64,000 nt of DNA from contig NZ_CP051130.1 in assembly GCF_013378055.1 (NCBI RefSeq), positions 496,001-560,000 of the forward strand. Direction: 5' to 3'. This document shows, one piece after another, positions 9,209 to 17,373 of the stretch. Within the stretch, counting starts at the first letter, position 1. Each line of letters starts with the position of its first letter. The notes beneath the pieces were generated by a model. It did not search any database. It was not told where the DNA came from and saw only the letters and a list, made by a program, of their open reading frames with translations. A program made the translations under genes and the position numbers. This DNA comes from Parasphingopyxis sp. CP4. Lineage in GTDB: Bacteria > Pseudomonadota > Alphaproteobacteria > Sphingomonadales > Sphingomonadaceae.

Positions 9209-10305
9209 GCCGCCTCGTCCAGAAAGGCAGCAATATCTGAAAGATCGACGTCACGCGCCAGATAGGTCTGGCCGATGCCGCGTGCGAGCAGGAAGGGAAG
9301 GGTGCCGCCCTCCATTTTCTTGTCATGCTGCATATGGCCGACAAGGGTATCGCCACTAGCGCTGACGCCCGCCGCTGAGAGGCCGTTCGGCAAGCCGGTG
9401 GTTTCAAAATGCGCTGCCACACGCTCCGCGTCCGCTGCGTCACACAGGCCGCGCCGCGCGGAATAGGCAAAGGCGAGCGATATGCCGGCGGCAACGGCCT
9501 CCCCATGGAGCAGGGTATCCGAAAAGCCGGTTTCTGCTTCCAGCGCATGGCCGAAGGTATGGCCCAGGTTGAGCAGCGCCCGGCGGCCGCTGCGCTCTGT
9601 CTCGTCTTCGGCGACAATGCGCGCCTTCGCCGCAACGCTGTGGCCGATTGCGGCAATCTGTGCAGACCGGTCACCGGCAAGCAGGTCACTGCCATTGGCT
9701 TCGCACCATTTGAAAAATTCAGCATCATCGATCAGCCCATATTTGACGACTTCGGCATAGCCAGCGCCCAGCTCGCGCGTCGGAAGGCTGTCGAGAACTG
9801 ACGGATCGATCAGGACAAAGCCCGGCTGGTGAAAGGCGCCGATCAGATTTTTGCCAGCCTTGCTGTTGATTGCTGTCTTGCCGCCAACCGAACTGTCGAC
9901 CTGAGCCAGCAGGGTCGTTGGTATCTGGACAAAACCGCATCCGCGTTTGAGGACCGCGGCCGCAAATCCCGTGAGATCGCCGATCACGCCTCCGCCCAAT
10001 GCAATGATATGGTCGCCCCGTTCAACGCCGAGTGAGAGCAGCTGATCGGTCAGCTTCTCAAGCTGGTGCCAGTTCTTCGTGCCTTCGCCAGCTGGCAGGA
10101 CAATGGTGTGAAGTTCGACACCAGCTGCCTGTGCAGAAACTTGCAGCCGGCCCAGTTGGCGTGTCGCGACCGTTTCGTCTGTGACGACAATCGCCCGGTC
10201 TCGCGCGATATAGGGCGCGAGCACATCCATGGCTCGATCAAGCAGTCCGTCCGCGATTTGGATATCGTAGCTGCGGCTGCCGAGCGCCACGGGAATGATG
10301 GTCAT
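9205..10305 (-). CDS. aroB: 3-dehydroquinate synthase
   Basis: At 366 residues this is normal-length AroB. It carries GEGTKNW, the NAD-binding GGGVIGDLTGFAA, FVQIPTTLLAQVDSSVGGKTAIN (here split around the conserved lysine), and metal-binding residues in YAEVVKYGLI and LNLGHTFGHALE. It converts DAHP to 3-dehydroquinate, the second shikimate-pathway step, in the cytoplasm. Its ATG overlaps the aroK stop by four bases (10302-10305), so aroK and aroB form a coupled operon, the usual arrangement in Proteobacteria. Confidence 0.97.
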   Translation of the reverse strand: MTIIPVALGSRSYDIQIADGLLDRAMDVLAPYIARDRAIVVTDETVATRQLGRLQVSAQAAGVELHTIVLPAGEGTKNWHQLEKLTDQLLSLGVERGDHIIALGGGVIGDLTGFAAAVLKRGCGFVQIPTTLLAQVDSSVGGKTAINSKAGKNLIGAFHQPGFVLIDPSVLDSLPTRELGAGYAEVVKYGLIDDAEFFKWCEANGSDLLAGDRSAQIAAIGHSVAAKARIVAEDETERSGRRALLNLGHTFGHALEAETGFSDTLLHGEAVAAGISLAFAYSARRGLCDAADAERVAAHFETTGLPNGLSAAGVSASGDTLVGHMQHDKKMEGGTLPFLLARGIGQTYLARDVDLSDIAAFLDEAA

Positions 10306-10859
10306 TTGGCGAGGGCCTCCAATATGCGCTCGACGGTTTCGTCATGTGCGCCGTCTCCACTTTGCACATGGATTGGTGCTTGCGCATAATATTGATTGCG
10401 CTTGGCGGCTAGCTCGGAAAGCACGACCTTTGGATCATTGTCGCGGACAAGCGGACGGGTATCGCGTCGGGATACCCGCTCGGCGAGAACGTCGATATCG
10501 GCATTGAGCCAGATCGCCAGCGCAGCGCGAAGGATCAGCGCGCGCGTCTCATCATTGACGAACGCCCCGCCACCGGTCGCTATCACCCGCGGAGACCCGT
10601 CAATCAGGCGGGAGATTACCCGTCGCTCGCCATCGCGGAAATATTCCTCGCCATAGGTTTCGAACAGCTCGCCAACCTTCATGCCGGCAGCCGCTTCAAT
10701 CTCGTCATCCGAATCAACAAAGGGCAGATCGAGGCGGTTTGCCAGACGTCGCCCGATGGTCGATTTTCCAACCCCCATCAGGCCGACAAGCACTATCGGT
10801 TTGTCGATATGAGATTTTATCGCCATCGCGGCGGAATTTGGGGATGGGCTAGGCGTCAT
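10302..10859 (-). CDS. aroK: shikimate kinase
   Basis: A 185-residue kinase with Walker A GLMGVGKST (residues about 26-34), shikimate-binding DSDDEIE, GEEYFRDGE, and the GGGAF loop, plus the lid segment RDTRPLV. It phosphorylates shikimate to shikimate 3-phosphate. The ATG at 10859 starts MTPSPSPNSAAMAIKS; another ATG at 10826 (MAIKSHIDKP) would give a shorter and equally plausible product. The gene is first in the aroK-aroB pair and is divergent from the small membrane-protein gene at 10944. Confidence 0.96.
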   Translation of the reverse strand: MTPSPSPNSAAMAIKSHIDKPIVLVGLMGVGKSTIGRRLANRLDLPFVDSDDEIEAAAGMKVGELFETYGEEYFRDGERRVISRLIDGSPRVIATGGGAFVNDETRALILRAALAIWLNADIDVLAERVSRRDTRPLVRDNDPKVVLSELAAKRNQYYAQAPIHVQSGDGAHDETVERILEALAK

Positions 10860-10943
10860 GGATTTAGGGGTATAAACAGTCCGTTCGGTCGCCGCAAAAG
10901 CGCGTTGCCAAAAGAACAAATCATAATAGGGTAAGTTTCGAAT

Positions 10944-11081
10944 ATGTCGCGGTCGCTGCTGCTTTTCCTGATATTTTTGATTGGATTAGCAATCTTCATC
11001 TATTATCTTTCTACCGTCGATACAGACGTAGAACCACAGCTTATCGAAGAACCGGTGGCCGATGAAGCGCTGGAAAACTAG
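10944..11081 (+). CDS. small single-pass membrane protein
   Basis: An ATG at 10944 opens a 45-residue frame: MSRSLLLFLIFLIGLAIFI begins it, followed by YYLSTVDTDVEP and an acidic tail ending in EALEN. Residues 4-21 form one strong membrane segment, with the acidic end probably outside the cytoplasm by the positive-inside rule. The last 20 bases overlap the start of the next gene at 11062 in another frame, which suggests coupling. The hydrophobic pattern, ATG and position just before an exported-protein gene support a real gene; no known family is recognised. Confidence 0.65.
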   Translation: MSRSLLLFLIFLIGLAIFIYYLSTVDTDVEPQLIEEPVADEALEN

Positions 11082-12891
11082 CTCACTGATAGCATTGGGA
11101 ATCGGGGCGAGTGCATATGCACTGGTCGTCCCGGCATTTGGCCAGGAGGGACCGGAATCCCTGCTACCGGAAGGATTTGGCGATCCTGTGCCAGCACCGC
11201 CGCCGCCCCCTCCACCGCCACCTGCGGCACCAACACCCTCCGCACCGACTGGACCCGCACCGTCCGCGCCGGTCGCACCGTCCGATCGCAGCGTGGCGCT
11301 TGATGGGGAAGGGGATATCGACGAGTTCGACATGAGCGAGCTCGATCTCGAATATGAAGATATCCCTCCGGAATATGAGCTGCCGGCTCAGGCGCGCCGC
11401 TCGCTTACCCAAGTCGGACCTCTTACGCCCGCGCTCGGTGGCTATGGCGAAGATGCCTTTGCCGGGGCCGATGGCCGCTATCTTTCGACCCTGATGCGCC
11501 GCCTTGATGCGCCGGTCGCGTCGCGCTGGATGCATATCAGCCTGCGCCGCGCGCTCATGAGCCGTGTGCCGACGCCGAACAATGTAGTTGCGCCCGATTG
11601 GGTTGCGGAGCGCGCCTGGCTGTTGCTGCGCATGGGCGAAGTGGATGGCGCTCGCATGCTGGCGCAGCGCGTTGATAGCGATCGTCATACGCCGAAACTC
11701 TATGCGGTCGCGATGCAGACCAACCTTGCGGCAACCGATCTGGCAGGTTTTTGCCCATTGGTTTCCGGCGCCCGTCGCAGCGCAGAATCACCAGCCTGGA
11801 TCATGGCTGATGCAATCTGTGCGGGGCTCGGCGGCGAAAGCGCGCGAGCGACGTCGCAGATGGCGGGGTTACGCGGTGCCCAGTTGACGAATGGCTTTGA
11901 CATTCGGCTCGGCGATCGTGCTGTGAATGCTGGCGGCAGCTCTCAGGCCATCGCGATCGACTGGGAGGGGGTTGAGCAACTCAACGCCTGGCGATTTGGT
12001 CTCGCCAATGCAACCGGCGTCGAGATTCCGGAAGAGCTATACCAGGCGGCCGGTCGGCAGGTTGCCGGTTGGCGCGCCCGTACTCCGACGATCGATCTGG
12101 CCGATCGCATTGCACCCGCGCGGGTAGCAGCGGCCATGGGTGTGCTGTCCAATCAGGCGCTGGTCACAATGTACAGCGCGCTGCTGGCTGATCTCGATCC
12201 GGCAGCGATCCCGGGTTCGACGACGGATATCCTGCGCTCCGCCTATGTCGAACCAGATCCCGCTGATCGGATCGCAGCGATGCAAACTTTGTGGACGGAA
12301 GATGATGGCCGGGACGGTCGATATGCCGGACTGATATTGACCGCCCGAGCTGCTGTTCGGATCCAGCCGAGCGCTGACCATGTTTCCGATGCTGGATCTC
12401 TGATTGCATCGATGATGACAGCGGGGTTGGACGTTCAGGCCGCACAATGGGCCACGGTTCTCGATGAGGATGCGGATGGCGACGCGTGGGCGTTGCTTGC
12501 GGTGGGCGCTCCGCAACCGGTGGTTGAAACGAGCCTTGAGCGGGTCGAGGACTATGCGAGCGCGGCCGGATCCTCCGGCGAACATCGCGCGCGCCTATTG
12601 GCGGCCGCACTTGCCGGTCTCGATCGCCTTTCTGCTAATGAAATCAGCGCTGTCGACCGAGCCTTTGGCCTTGGCCTGACGCGCGAAGACATCTGGACCC
12701 GCCAACTCGATCTGGTTGCGCGCGCGCAGCGGGTTGGGCTGGTTGCACTGATATCGGCAGTCGGCATGCAATCGGATGGCTGGGCCGGAATTCCGCCGCG
12801 CCACCTCTATCATATCGTGCGTGCCTATCGCTTGGCGGGGCGCGAACCCGAAGCCCGGATGATCGCTGCCGAAGCGATAACGCGCGGTTGA
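11062..12891 (+). CDS. exported proline-rich, helical hypothetical protein
   Basis: A 609-residue protein of unknown function. Residues 1-27 look like a Sec signal peptide (KRWKTSSLIALGIGASAYAL, then AFGQ). Residues 41-73 are a proline/alanine-rich linker with nine consecutive prolines, followed by an acidic stretch (DIDEFDMSELDLEYED) and about 500 residues of alanine-rich helical sequence that suggests solenoid or TPR-like helical hairpins without clean repeats. The proline linker implies a periplasmic protein reaching through or across the cell wall. It lies between a small membrane protein, with which it overlaps, and xerD, which starts four bases after its stop. I know similar genes upstream of xerD in Sphingomonadales, but no function. 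Confidence 0.75.
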   Translation: MKRWKTSSLIALGIGASAYALVVPAFGQEGPESLLPEGFGDPVPAPPPPPPPPPAAPTPSAPTGPAPSAPVAPSDRSVALDGEGDIDEFDMSELDLEYEDIPPEYELPAQARRSLTQVGPLTPALGGYGEDAFAGADGRYLSTLMRRLDAPVASRWMHISLRRALMSRVPTPNNVVAPDWVAERAWLLLRMGEVDGARMLAQRVDSDRHTPKLYAVAMQTNLAATDLAGFCPLVSGARRSAESPAWIMADAICAGLGGESARATSQMAGLRGAQLTNGFDIRLGDRAVNAGGSSQAIAIDWEGVEQLNAWRFGLANATGVEIPEELYQAAGRQVAGWRARTPTIDLADRIAPARVAAAMGVLSNQALVTMYSALLADLDPAAIPGSTTDILRSAYVEPDPADRIAAMQTLWTEDDGRDGRYAGLILTARAAVRIQPSADHVSDAGSLIASMMTAGLDVQAAQWATVLDEDADGDAWALLAVGAPQPVVETSLERVEDYASAAGSSGEHRARLLAAALAGLDRLSANEISAVDRAFGLGLTREDIWTRQLDLVARAQRVGLVALISAVGMQSDGWAGIPPRHLYHIVRAYRLAGREPEARMIAAEAITRG

Positions 12892-12895
12892 GCCG

Positions 12896-13816
12896 GTGGC
12901 CGGTGAGCGCAGCGCCCAACCGGCTGGCGACGACGCGCAACTTATTGCCCGTTTTCTGGAAATGATGGCCGCTGAAGCTGGCGCGGCCCGCAATACACTC
13001 AATGCTTATGAGACGGACCTGCGAGGGTCGTCCGGCGTACTGGAAGGCAAACTCGCCACGGCCAAACGGGCAGATCTTGAGCGGCTCGGCGATGGCTGGG
13101 CGCAGCTCGCGCGCTCCACAGTTGCCCGAAAATCCGCAGCGCTCCGACGATTTTTCGGCTTCCTCGCGGATGAGGGATTGCGTTCGGATGACCCGTCTGA
13201 GGCATTGCCGCGTCCGGGTTCCGCTCGGCCGTTGCCGAAAAGCCTGAGCCATGCCGATATTGGCCGCATCTTCGATACGCTGGAGCGCGGCGTCGCGACG
13301 CAAAAGCCGCTCGCCTTTCGCATGGCTGCGTTGATTGAGCTCCTCTATGGGTCGGGCATGCGCGCGACCGAGCTGGTGTCGCTGCCGCGCGCATCTGTAC
13401 GACGCGGCTCGCCATTTCTAATCCTTACGGGCAAAGGCGGCCGTGAACGGCTGGTGCCGATATCTGACCGGGCATTGGACGCGGTCGACAAATGGCGCGA
13501 GCATGTACCCGAGGATGCACGCTGGCTGTTTCCGTCAGGCAAGAGCCATTTGAGCCGGATTCGGCTGTACCAGCTGGTCAAGGAACTGGCAGCAAATTCC
13601 GGCATCCCACCCGATCGCGTTAGCCCGCATATATTGCGCCATGCCTTTGCAACCCATCTGCTGGAAGGCGGTGCAGACCTCAGGACATTGCAGACTTTGT
13701 TGGGTCATGCCGACATTGCGACGACCCAAATCTATACCCATGTCGATAGTGCGCGGCTGGTCGCGCTCGTTAATGCACGTCATCCACTCGTTGACGCGCC
13801 CGGCTCGGAGGCTTAA
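12896..13816 (+). CDS. xerD: tyrosine recombinase XerD
   Basis: A 306-residue tyrosine recombinase with the full catalytic set: Arg156 (GSGMRATEL), Lys180 (TGKGGRERL), His245 and Arg248 (HILRH), His271 (LGHADI) and Tyr280 (TQIYTH). The SAM-like core-binding domain fills residues 12-95. XerD with XerC resolves chromosome dimers at dif. The start is a GTG four bases after the preceding stop; an ATG at 12962 is too far into the domain. Absence of phage or transposon genes nearby and the neighbour accA argue for the housekeeping XerD rather than a mobile integrase. Confidence 0.9.
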   Translation: MAGERSAQPAGDDAQLIARFLEMMAAEAGAARNTLNAYETDLRGSSGVLEGKLATAKRADLERLGDGWAQLARSTVARKSAALRRFFGFLADEGLRSDDPSEALPRPGSARPLPKSLSHADIGRIFDTLERGVATQKPLAFRMAALIELLYGSGMRATELVSLPRASVRRGSPFLILTGKGGRERLVPISDRALDAVDKWREHVPEDARWLFPSGKSHLSRIRLYQLVKELAANSGIPPDRVSPHILRHAFATHLLEGGADLRTLQTLLGHADIATTQIYTHVDSARLVALVNARHPLVDAPGSEA

Positions 13817-13826
13817 CCGCGCGAAT

Positions 13827-14771
13827 ATGCAGCATTTCCTAGATTTCGAAAAACCCATTGCGGATCTGCAGGCGCGGATCGCAGAATTGCGCGATACAGC
13901 GGACTCCGGTTCGCTGGATATCAACAGCGAAGTGAAGCGGCTTGAAACCAAGTCTCAAAAAATGTTGCGTGATACCTATGCCTCGTTGACGCCATGGCAA
14001 AAGACGCAGGTTGCGCGCCATCCGGATCGCCCACATTTCAAGGATTATGTGGCTGGTTTTGTTGAAGACTTTATCCCACTGGCCGGCGATCGTGGGTTTT
14101 CTGATGATCTTGCCATTGTCGGCGGTCTCGGTCGTATCGGCGGTCGTCGTGTTCTCGTCATGGGACATGAGAAGGGCGACAATACCGAAAACCGGCTGAA
14201 GCATAATTTCGGGATGGCGAAGCCCGAAGGCTATCGCAAAGCAATCCGGTTGATGAAACTCGCTGATCGATTTGGCCTGCCGGTTGTCACTCTGGTGGAT
14301 ACACCGGGTGCATTTCCGGGAATTCAGGCGGAAGAACGCGCCCAGGCAGAGGCGATTGCCCGTTCAACTCAAGCCTGTTTGCAGCTCCGCGTGCCAATTG
14401 TTGCCGCGATTGTCGGCGAAGGCGGCTCGGGCGGTGCGATCGCCTTGTCGAGCGCCAATAGCGTGTTGATGTTTGAAAACGCCATTTACTCGGTCATTTC
14501 GCCCGAAGGCTGTGCCTCGATTTTGTGGCGCACGGCTGACAAGGCGGCTGACGCCGCAGAAGCGATGCGGATCAGTGCCGGTGAACTCAAGAAGCTGGGC
14601 GTCGTCGATCGGGTGATTGCCGAGCCTGTGGGCGGAGCCCATCGTCAACGCGATGCGGCGATAGAGACTCTGGGCAAGGCGATTGGCGAAGAGCTGGATC
14701 GCCTGGCTGGCGTATCGGGCGACAAATTGCGGCAGAAACGCCGCGCCAAATTCTTGGATATGGGGAAATAG
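13827..14771 (+). CDS. accA: acetyl-CoA carboxylase carboxyltransferase subunit alpha
   Basis: A 314-residue protein with AccA hallmarks: an N-terminal coiled segment (LDFEKPIADLQARIAEL), HPDRPHFKDY, GHEKGDNTENRLKHNFGM, LVDTPGAFPGIQAEER and GEGGSGGAIAL. With AccD it forms the carboxyltransferase that moves the carboxyl group from biotin to acetyl-CoA, giving malonyl-CoA. The open frame extends further upstream but the ATG at 13827 begins the conserved protein, ten bases after the xerD stop. Length matches the family. Confidence 0.97.
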   Translation: MQHFLDFEKPIADLQARIAELRDTADSGSLDINSEVKRLETKSQKMLRDTYASLTPWQKTQVARHPDRPHFKDYVAGFVEDFIPLAGDRGFSDDLAIVGGLGRIGGRRVLVMGHEKGDNTENRLKHNFGMAKPEGYRKAIRLMKLADRFGLPVVTLVDTPGAFPGIQAEERAQAEAIARSTQACLQLRVPIVAAIVGEGGSGGAIALSSANSVLMFENAIYSVISPEGCASILWRTADKAADAAEAMRISAGELKKLGVVDRVIAEPVGGAHRQRDAAIETLGKAIGEELDRLAGVSGDKLRQKRRAKFLDMGK

Positions 14772-14851
14772 CCATCGCATTCTCCACTTGGGGGGAACGA
14801 TCTGACCCATATCTTGGTTGTCCTGCTAGACAGGATCGGATGGAGGGATAG

Positions 14852-16318
14852 ATGGCAAAATTGAGAATAGCGCTTCTACTATCGGCTGCTGTGGTGACAG
14901 GCAGTTGCGCGGGGTTACCGCTTCCCGGATCGGGACCGGCGGCCGGCGAAGCCATTAGCCAACAGGAGCGGCAGCAGGGGGCACAGGCGCATGCGCAATT
15001 GCTCCAGCAATTTGGCGATGCCTATTCCGGGCGACAATCAGCATATGTCGTGCAGATCGGACGGCGCATTGCGGTCGAATCCGGACTCTCCAATGCACAG
15101 AATGATTTCACAGTTACCCTTTTGAATTCGCCGGTAAATAACGCTTTCGCGCTGCCCGGCGGCTATGTGTATATCACGCGCAATCTGGTCGGCCTGATGA
15201 ACAATGAGGCGGAGCTTGCTTCGGTGATGGGTCATGAGGTCGGGCATGTCGCGGCCCGCCATTCATCGCGGCGCCAAAGTACATCGACCATCACCCAGAT
15301 ATTGGCAGTGGGCTTGGGTTTGCTCACCGGGAGTGGTGATCTCGCCAATCTCGCCGGCCAGGCGGCACAGCTCTACACGCTGCGCTATTCGCGGAGCCAG
15401 GAATATGAAGCGGATGAACTGGGCATCACCTATCTCACCCGCGCCGGATATGATCCGTTTGCAGCTGCGGGCATGCTCTCTTCGCTGGCTGCACAGACAT
15501 CGCTCAATGCGCGGATCGCCGGGCGCGAAGCGCGGTCGCTGCCGGAATGGGCCAGTACGCATCCCGATCCAGGCGCTCGTGTTTCCCGGGCGCGCAATAC
15601 GGCGTCGGCAACTGGCGCGGTCGCCGGCGGCGGCACCAATAATCGCGAGGTGTTTCTCAACGCGATTGACGGCATGCTGTATGATGACGATCCGGCCCAG
15701 GGCGTAATCGACGGCAATACGTTCCGCCATCCGGACCTTCGCCTGCAATTTACGGTCCCGCAGGGATACACGATGCAAAATGGGACGAGCGCGGTCGTTG
15801 TAACGGGGCAAAACGGCCAGGCTCAGTTTGGCGGCGGCCAGCATTCGGGTTCGCTGAGCGATCATGTCGCGCGGGTGTTTCGCGAACTTGGCGGAAATCA
15901 GCGCCAGATCAATTATGGCAATGTCACATCGTCGCGGATCAACGGCATTCCGGTGGCGCAAGCCAGTGCGCGGGTGGCCAGCGGATCGAACCAGGTAGAT
16001 GTGACCGTCACAGCCTATGATTTCGGATCGAACCGCAAATATCATTTCATGACCGTAACCCGCGCCGGGCAGGGGATTGGGCCGTTTAATTCGATGATTC
16101 GATCGGTGGCGCGGCTATCCAGTTCGGAAGCAGCGGCAATCCGTCCACGGGTTATCGATGTCGTGACGGTAAGGCGCGGCGATACAATTAGCGGACTTGC
16201 GTCGCGGATGGCCTATCAAAGTAACCAGGAAGCCCGGTTTCGGGTGCTCAATGCACTGGGATCAGGGGATTCGCTGCGCGCCGGACAGCGGGTAAAGCTG
16301 GTGGTCTTCGGGCGCTAA
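14852..16318 (+). CDS. M48 family metalloprotease, BepA-like lipoprotein with LysM end
   Basis: A 488-residue exported protease. The first 18 residues are a signal sequence ending at a lipobox-like VTGSC (Cys19). The zinc site is HEVGH (His128, Glu129, His132) with the third ligand in EYEADELG near residue 190. Residues about 440-488 (VVTVRRGDTISGLASRM...RVLNAL...LRAGQRVKLV) match a LysM peptidoglycan-binding module. BepA/YfgC relatives act in the periplasm on outer-membrane assembly; a LysM end in place of the BepA TPR domain suggests binding to the wall. A GGAGGGATAG binding site precedes the ATG. Confidence 0.9.
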   Translation: MAKLRIALLLSAAVVTGSCAGLPLPGSGPAAGEAISQQERQQGAQAHAQLLQQFGDAYSGRQSAYVVQIGRRIAVESGLSNAQNDFTVTLLNSPVNNAFALPGGYVYITRNLVGLMNNEAELASVMGHEVGHVAARHSSRRQSTSTITQILAVGLGLLTGSGDLANLAGQAAQLYTLRYSRSQEYEADELGITYLTRAGYDPFAAAGMLSSLAAQTSLNARIAGREARSLPEWASTHPDPGARVSRARNTASATGAVAGGGTNNREVFLNAIDGMLYDDDPAQGVIDGNTFRHPDLRLQFTVPQGYTMQNGTSAVVVTGQNGQAQFGGGQHSGSLSDHVARVFRELGGNQRQINYGNVTSSRINGIPVAQASARVASGSNQVDVTVTAYDFGSNRKYHFMTVTRAGQGIGPFNSMIRSVARLSSSEAAAIRPRVIDVVTVRRGDTISGLASRMAYQSNQEARFRVLNALGSGDSLRAGQRVKLVVFGR

Positions 16319-16337
16319 ATTCCAAATTTGCTTTGGA

Positions 16338-16373
16338 CAAAAGAAAACGGGCGGCGAATTGCTTCGCCGCCCG
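16338..16373 (-). terminator. rho-independent terminator of the first pilin gene
   Basis: A perfect 11-base stem CGGGCGGCGAA / TTCGCCGCCCG (16348-16358 and 16363-16373) closes a TTGC loop. Read on the minus strand it is followed by TTTTCTTTTG, a good U-tract. It lies 24 bases downstream of the pilin stop at 16397 and also separates it from the convergent protease gene that ends at 16318. Confidence 0.9.
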
Positions 16374-16396
16374 CAATCTCAGTAAACGATTTGGAC

Positions 16397-16558
16397 TTAG
16401 TCCATTTCGTTCGAAACGTCGTTAAACGTGTTGCTCAGGTTGTTACCGAGCGTGCTCATTGCCGTGATAGCGGCAACGGCGATCAGAGCAGCGATCAGGC
16501 CATATTCAATAGCGGTCGCGCCCTTGCTGTCTTTCAGCATTTTACGAAAATTTTTCAT
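16397..16558 (-). CDS. Flp/Fap family type IVb pilin
   Basis: A 53-residue prepilin: a short basic leader MKNFRKMLKDSKGATAIEYG with the type IVb cleavage context G-ATAIEYG, followed by a hydrophobic helix (LIAALIAVAAITAM) and a short polar tail. After TadV-type processing, Flp subunits build bundle-forming adhesive pili exported by the Tad machinery. The ATG at 16558 has AAAGGAG at the right distance, so the longer open frame to 16672 is rejected. No tad/cpa genes lie in the window; they are presumably elsewhere. A strong terminator follows. Confidence 0.93.
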   Translation of the reverse strand: MKNFRKMLKDSKGATAIEYGLIAALIAVAAITAMSTLGNNLSNTFNDVSNEMD

Positions 16559-16723
16559 TACTGGTCTCCTTTGAGTTCCAAGTTCAGGTTTCCAAATACC
16601 CCGCCAGCCCAACGAGTTCGAACCGACGATTTGAGTTTTAGAGCGGAGGTCTTTCCAAAGACTTAAAACCAATAATTTTTGACGCGTTAACCATTAGAAA
16701 TGATTTGGCGTGCAAAAAAATCA

Positions 16724-16894
16724 TTAATCTTGAGTGACTTCGTTGGAAACGTCATTCCACATATTGGTGGTTGTTCCGGCCACTGTTCCCAGCGCACCCA
16801 CCATTGCAAGAACGACGAGTGAGACAATCAAACCATATTCGATTACCGTCGCACCGCGTTCATCGCGCACAATTTTCCTAAGCCCGTTTTTCAT
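16724..16894 (-). CDS. second Flp/Fap family type IVb pilin
   Basis: A 56-residue paralogue of the downstream pilin: MKNGLRKIVRDERGATVIEYG carries the same G-ATxIEYG processing motif, followed by LIVSLVVLAMVGALGTV and a polar end with NMWNDVSNEV, like NTFNDVSNEM in its neighbour. The upstream ATG at 16918 (MENLGYGA) is an alternative. An AT-rich inverted repeat AATGATTT/AAATCATT overlapping the stop (16699-16725) could be a weak terminator or processing site. A CtrA-like sequence lies 52 bases upstream. Two tandem pilins may differ in expression or form a mixed fibre. Confidence 0.9.
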   Translation of the reverse strand: MKNGLRKIVRDERGATVIEYGLIVSLVVLAMVGALGTVAGTTTNMWNDVSNEVTQD

Positions 16895-16945
16895 GGCACC
16901 ATACCCCAGATTTTCCATACCCAGGGCGAATCTCGCATCTCCGCA

Positions 16946-16960
16946 TTAACAAAGTGATAA
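16946..16960 (-). promoter_or_regulatory. candidate CtrA box upstream of the pilin gene
   Basis: On the plus strand the sequence is TTAA, seven bases, then ATAA; the alphaproteobacterial CtrA full site is TTAA-N7-TTAA, so seven of eight bases fit. It lies 52 bases before the second pilin start. CtrA controls flp pilin genes in Caulobacter; here the role is inferred only from the motif and position. It is also 9 bases before mutT on the other strand. Confidence 0.35.
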
Positions 16961-16968
16961 TTTGTCGA

Positions 16969-17373
16969 ATGAACCCCCAGATTTTAACCGTTTCCGCGGC
17001 CGCCCTTGTCGATCATGACGGCCGTATTCTTGTCCAGAAACGCCCTGAAGGCCGGTCCATGGCGGGCCTCTGGGAGTTTCCCGGTGGCAAATGTGAGCCC
17101 GGCGAAACCCCGGAAAGTGCGCTTATTCGCGAGTTACAGGAGGAGCTTGGCATCGAAACCCATGAATCCTGCCTCGCTCCGGCGTGCTTCGCGAGCGAGG
17201 CGCTCGGCGATAAGCATTTGCTGTTGTTGCTTTATGTCTGCCGGAAGTGGGGCGGAATCGCTCGCCCGCTGGAAGCGCCGGAGATCAAATGGGTGTTTCC
17301 GCGGGAAATGTTCAGCCTCGATATGCCGCCTGCAGACCGACCGTTGATCGGATTGCTTGATTCGCTGATTTAG
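16969..17373 (+). CDS. mutT: 8-oxo-dGTP diphosphatase, MutT-type Nudix hydrolase
   Basis: A 134-residue Nudix protein. The Nudix box fits GX5EX7REUXEEXGU exactly: GGKCEPGETPES then ALIRELQEELGI. LVQKRPEGRSMAGLWEFPGG in front of it is typical of MutT. It clears 8-oxo-dGTP from the nucleotide pool and so prevents A:T to C:G mutations. I take the ATG at 16969; a GTG at 16954 is in frame. Its stop interlocks with that of the convergent methyltransferase gene in TTAG (17370-17373). Confidence 0.88.
   Translation: MNPQILTVSAAALVDHDGRILVQKRPEGRSMAGLWEFPGGKCEPGETPESALIRELQEELGIETHESCLAPACFASEALGDKHLLLLLYVCRKWGGIARPLEAPEIKWVFPREMFSLDMPPADRPLIGLLDSLI

Noticed and set aside
12896-13816. Tyrosine recombinase as a mobile-element integrase
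   Set aside because: Sequence and the neighbour accA fit chromosomal XerD, and no other mobile gene is present.
16699-16725. AT-rich inverted repeat at the end of the second pilin gene as a firm terminator
   Set aside because: The stem is only eight weak pairs and overlaps the stop codon; noted only as possible.
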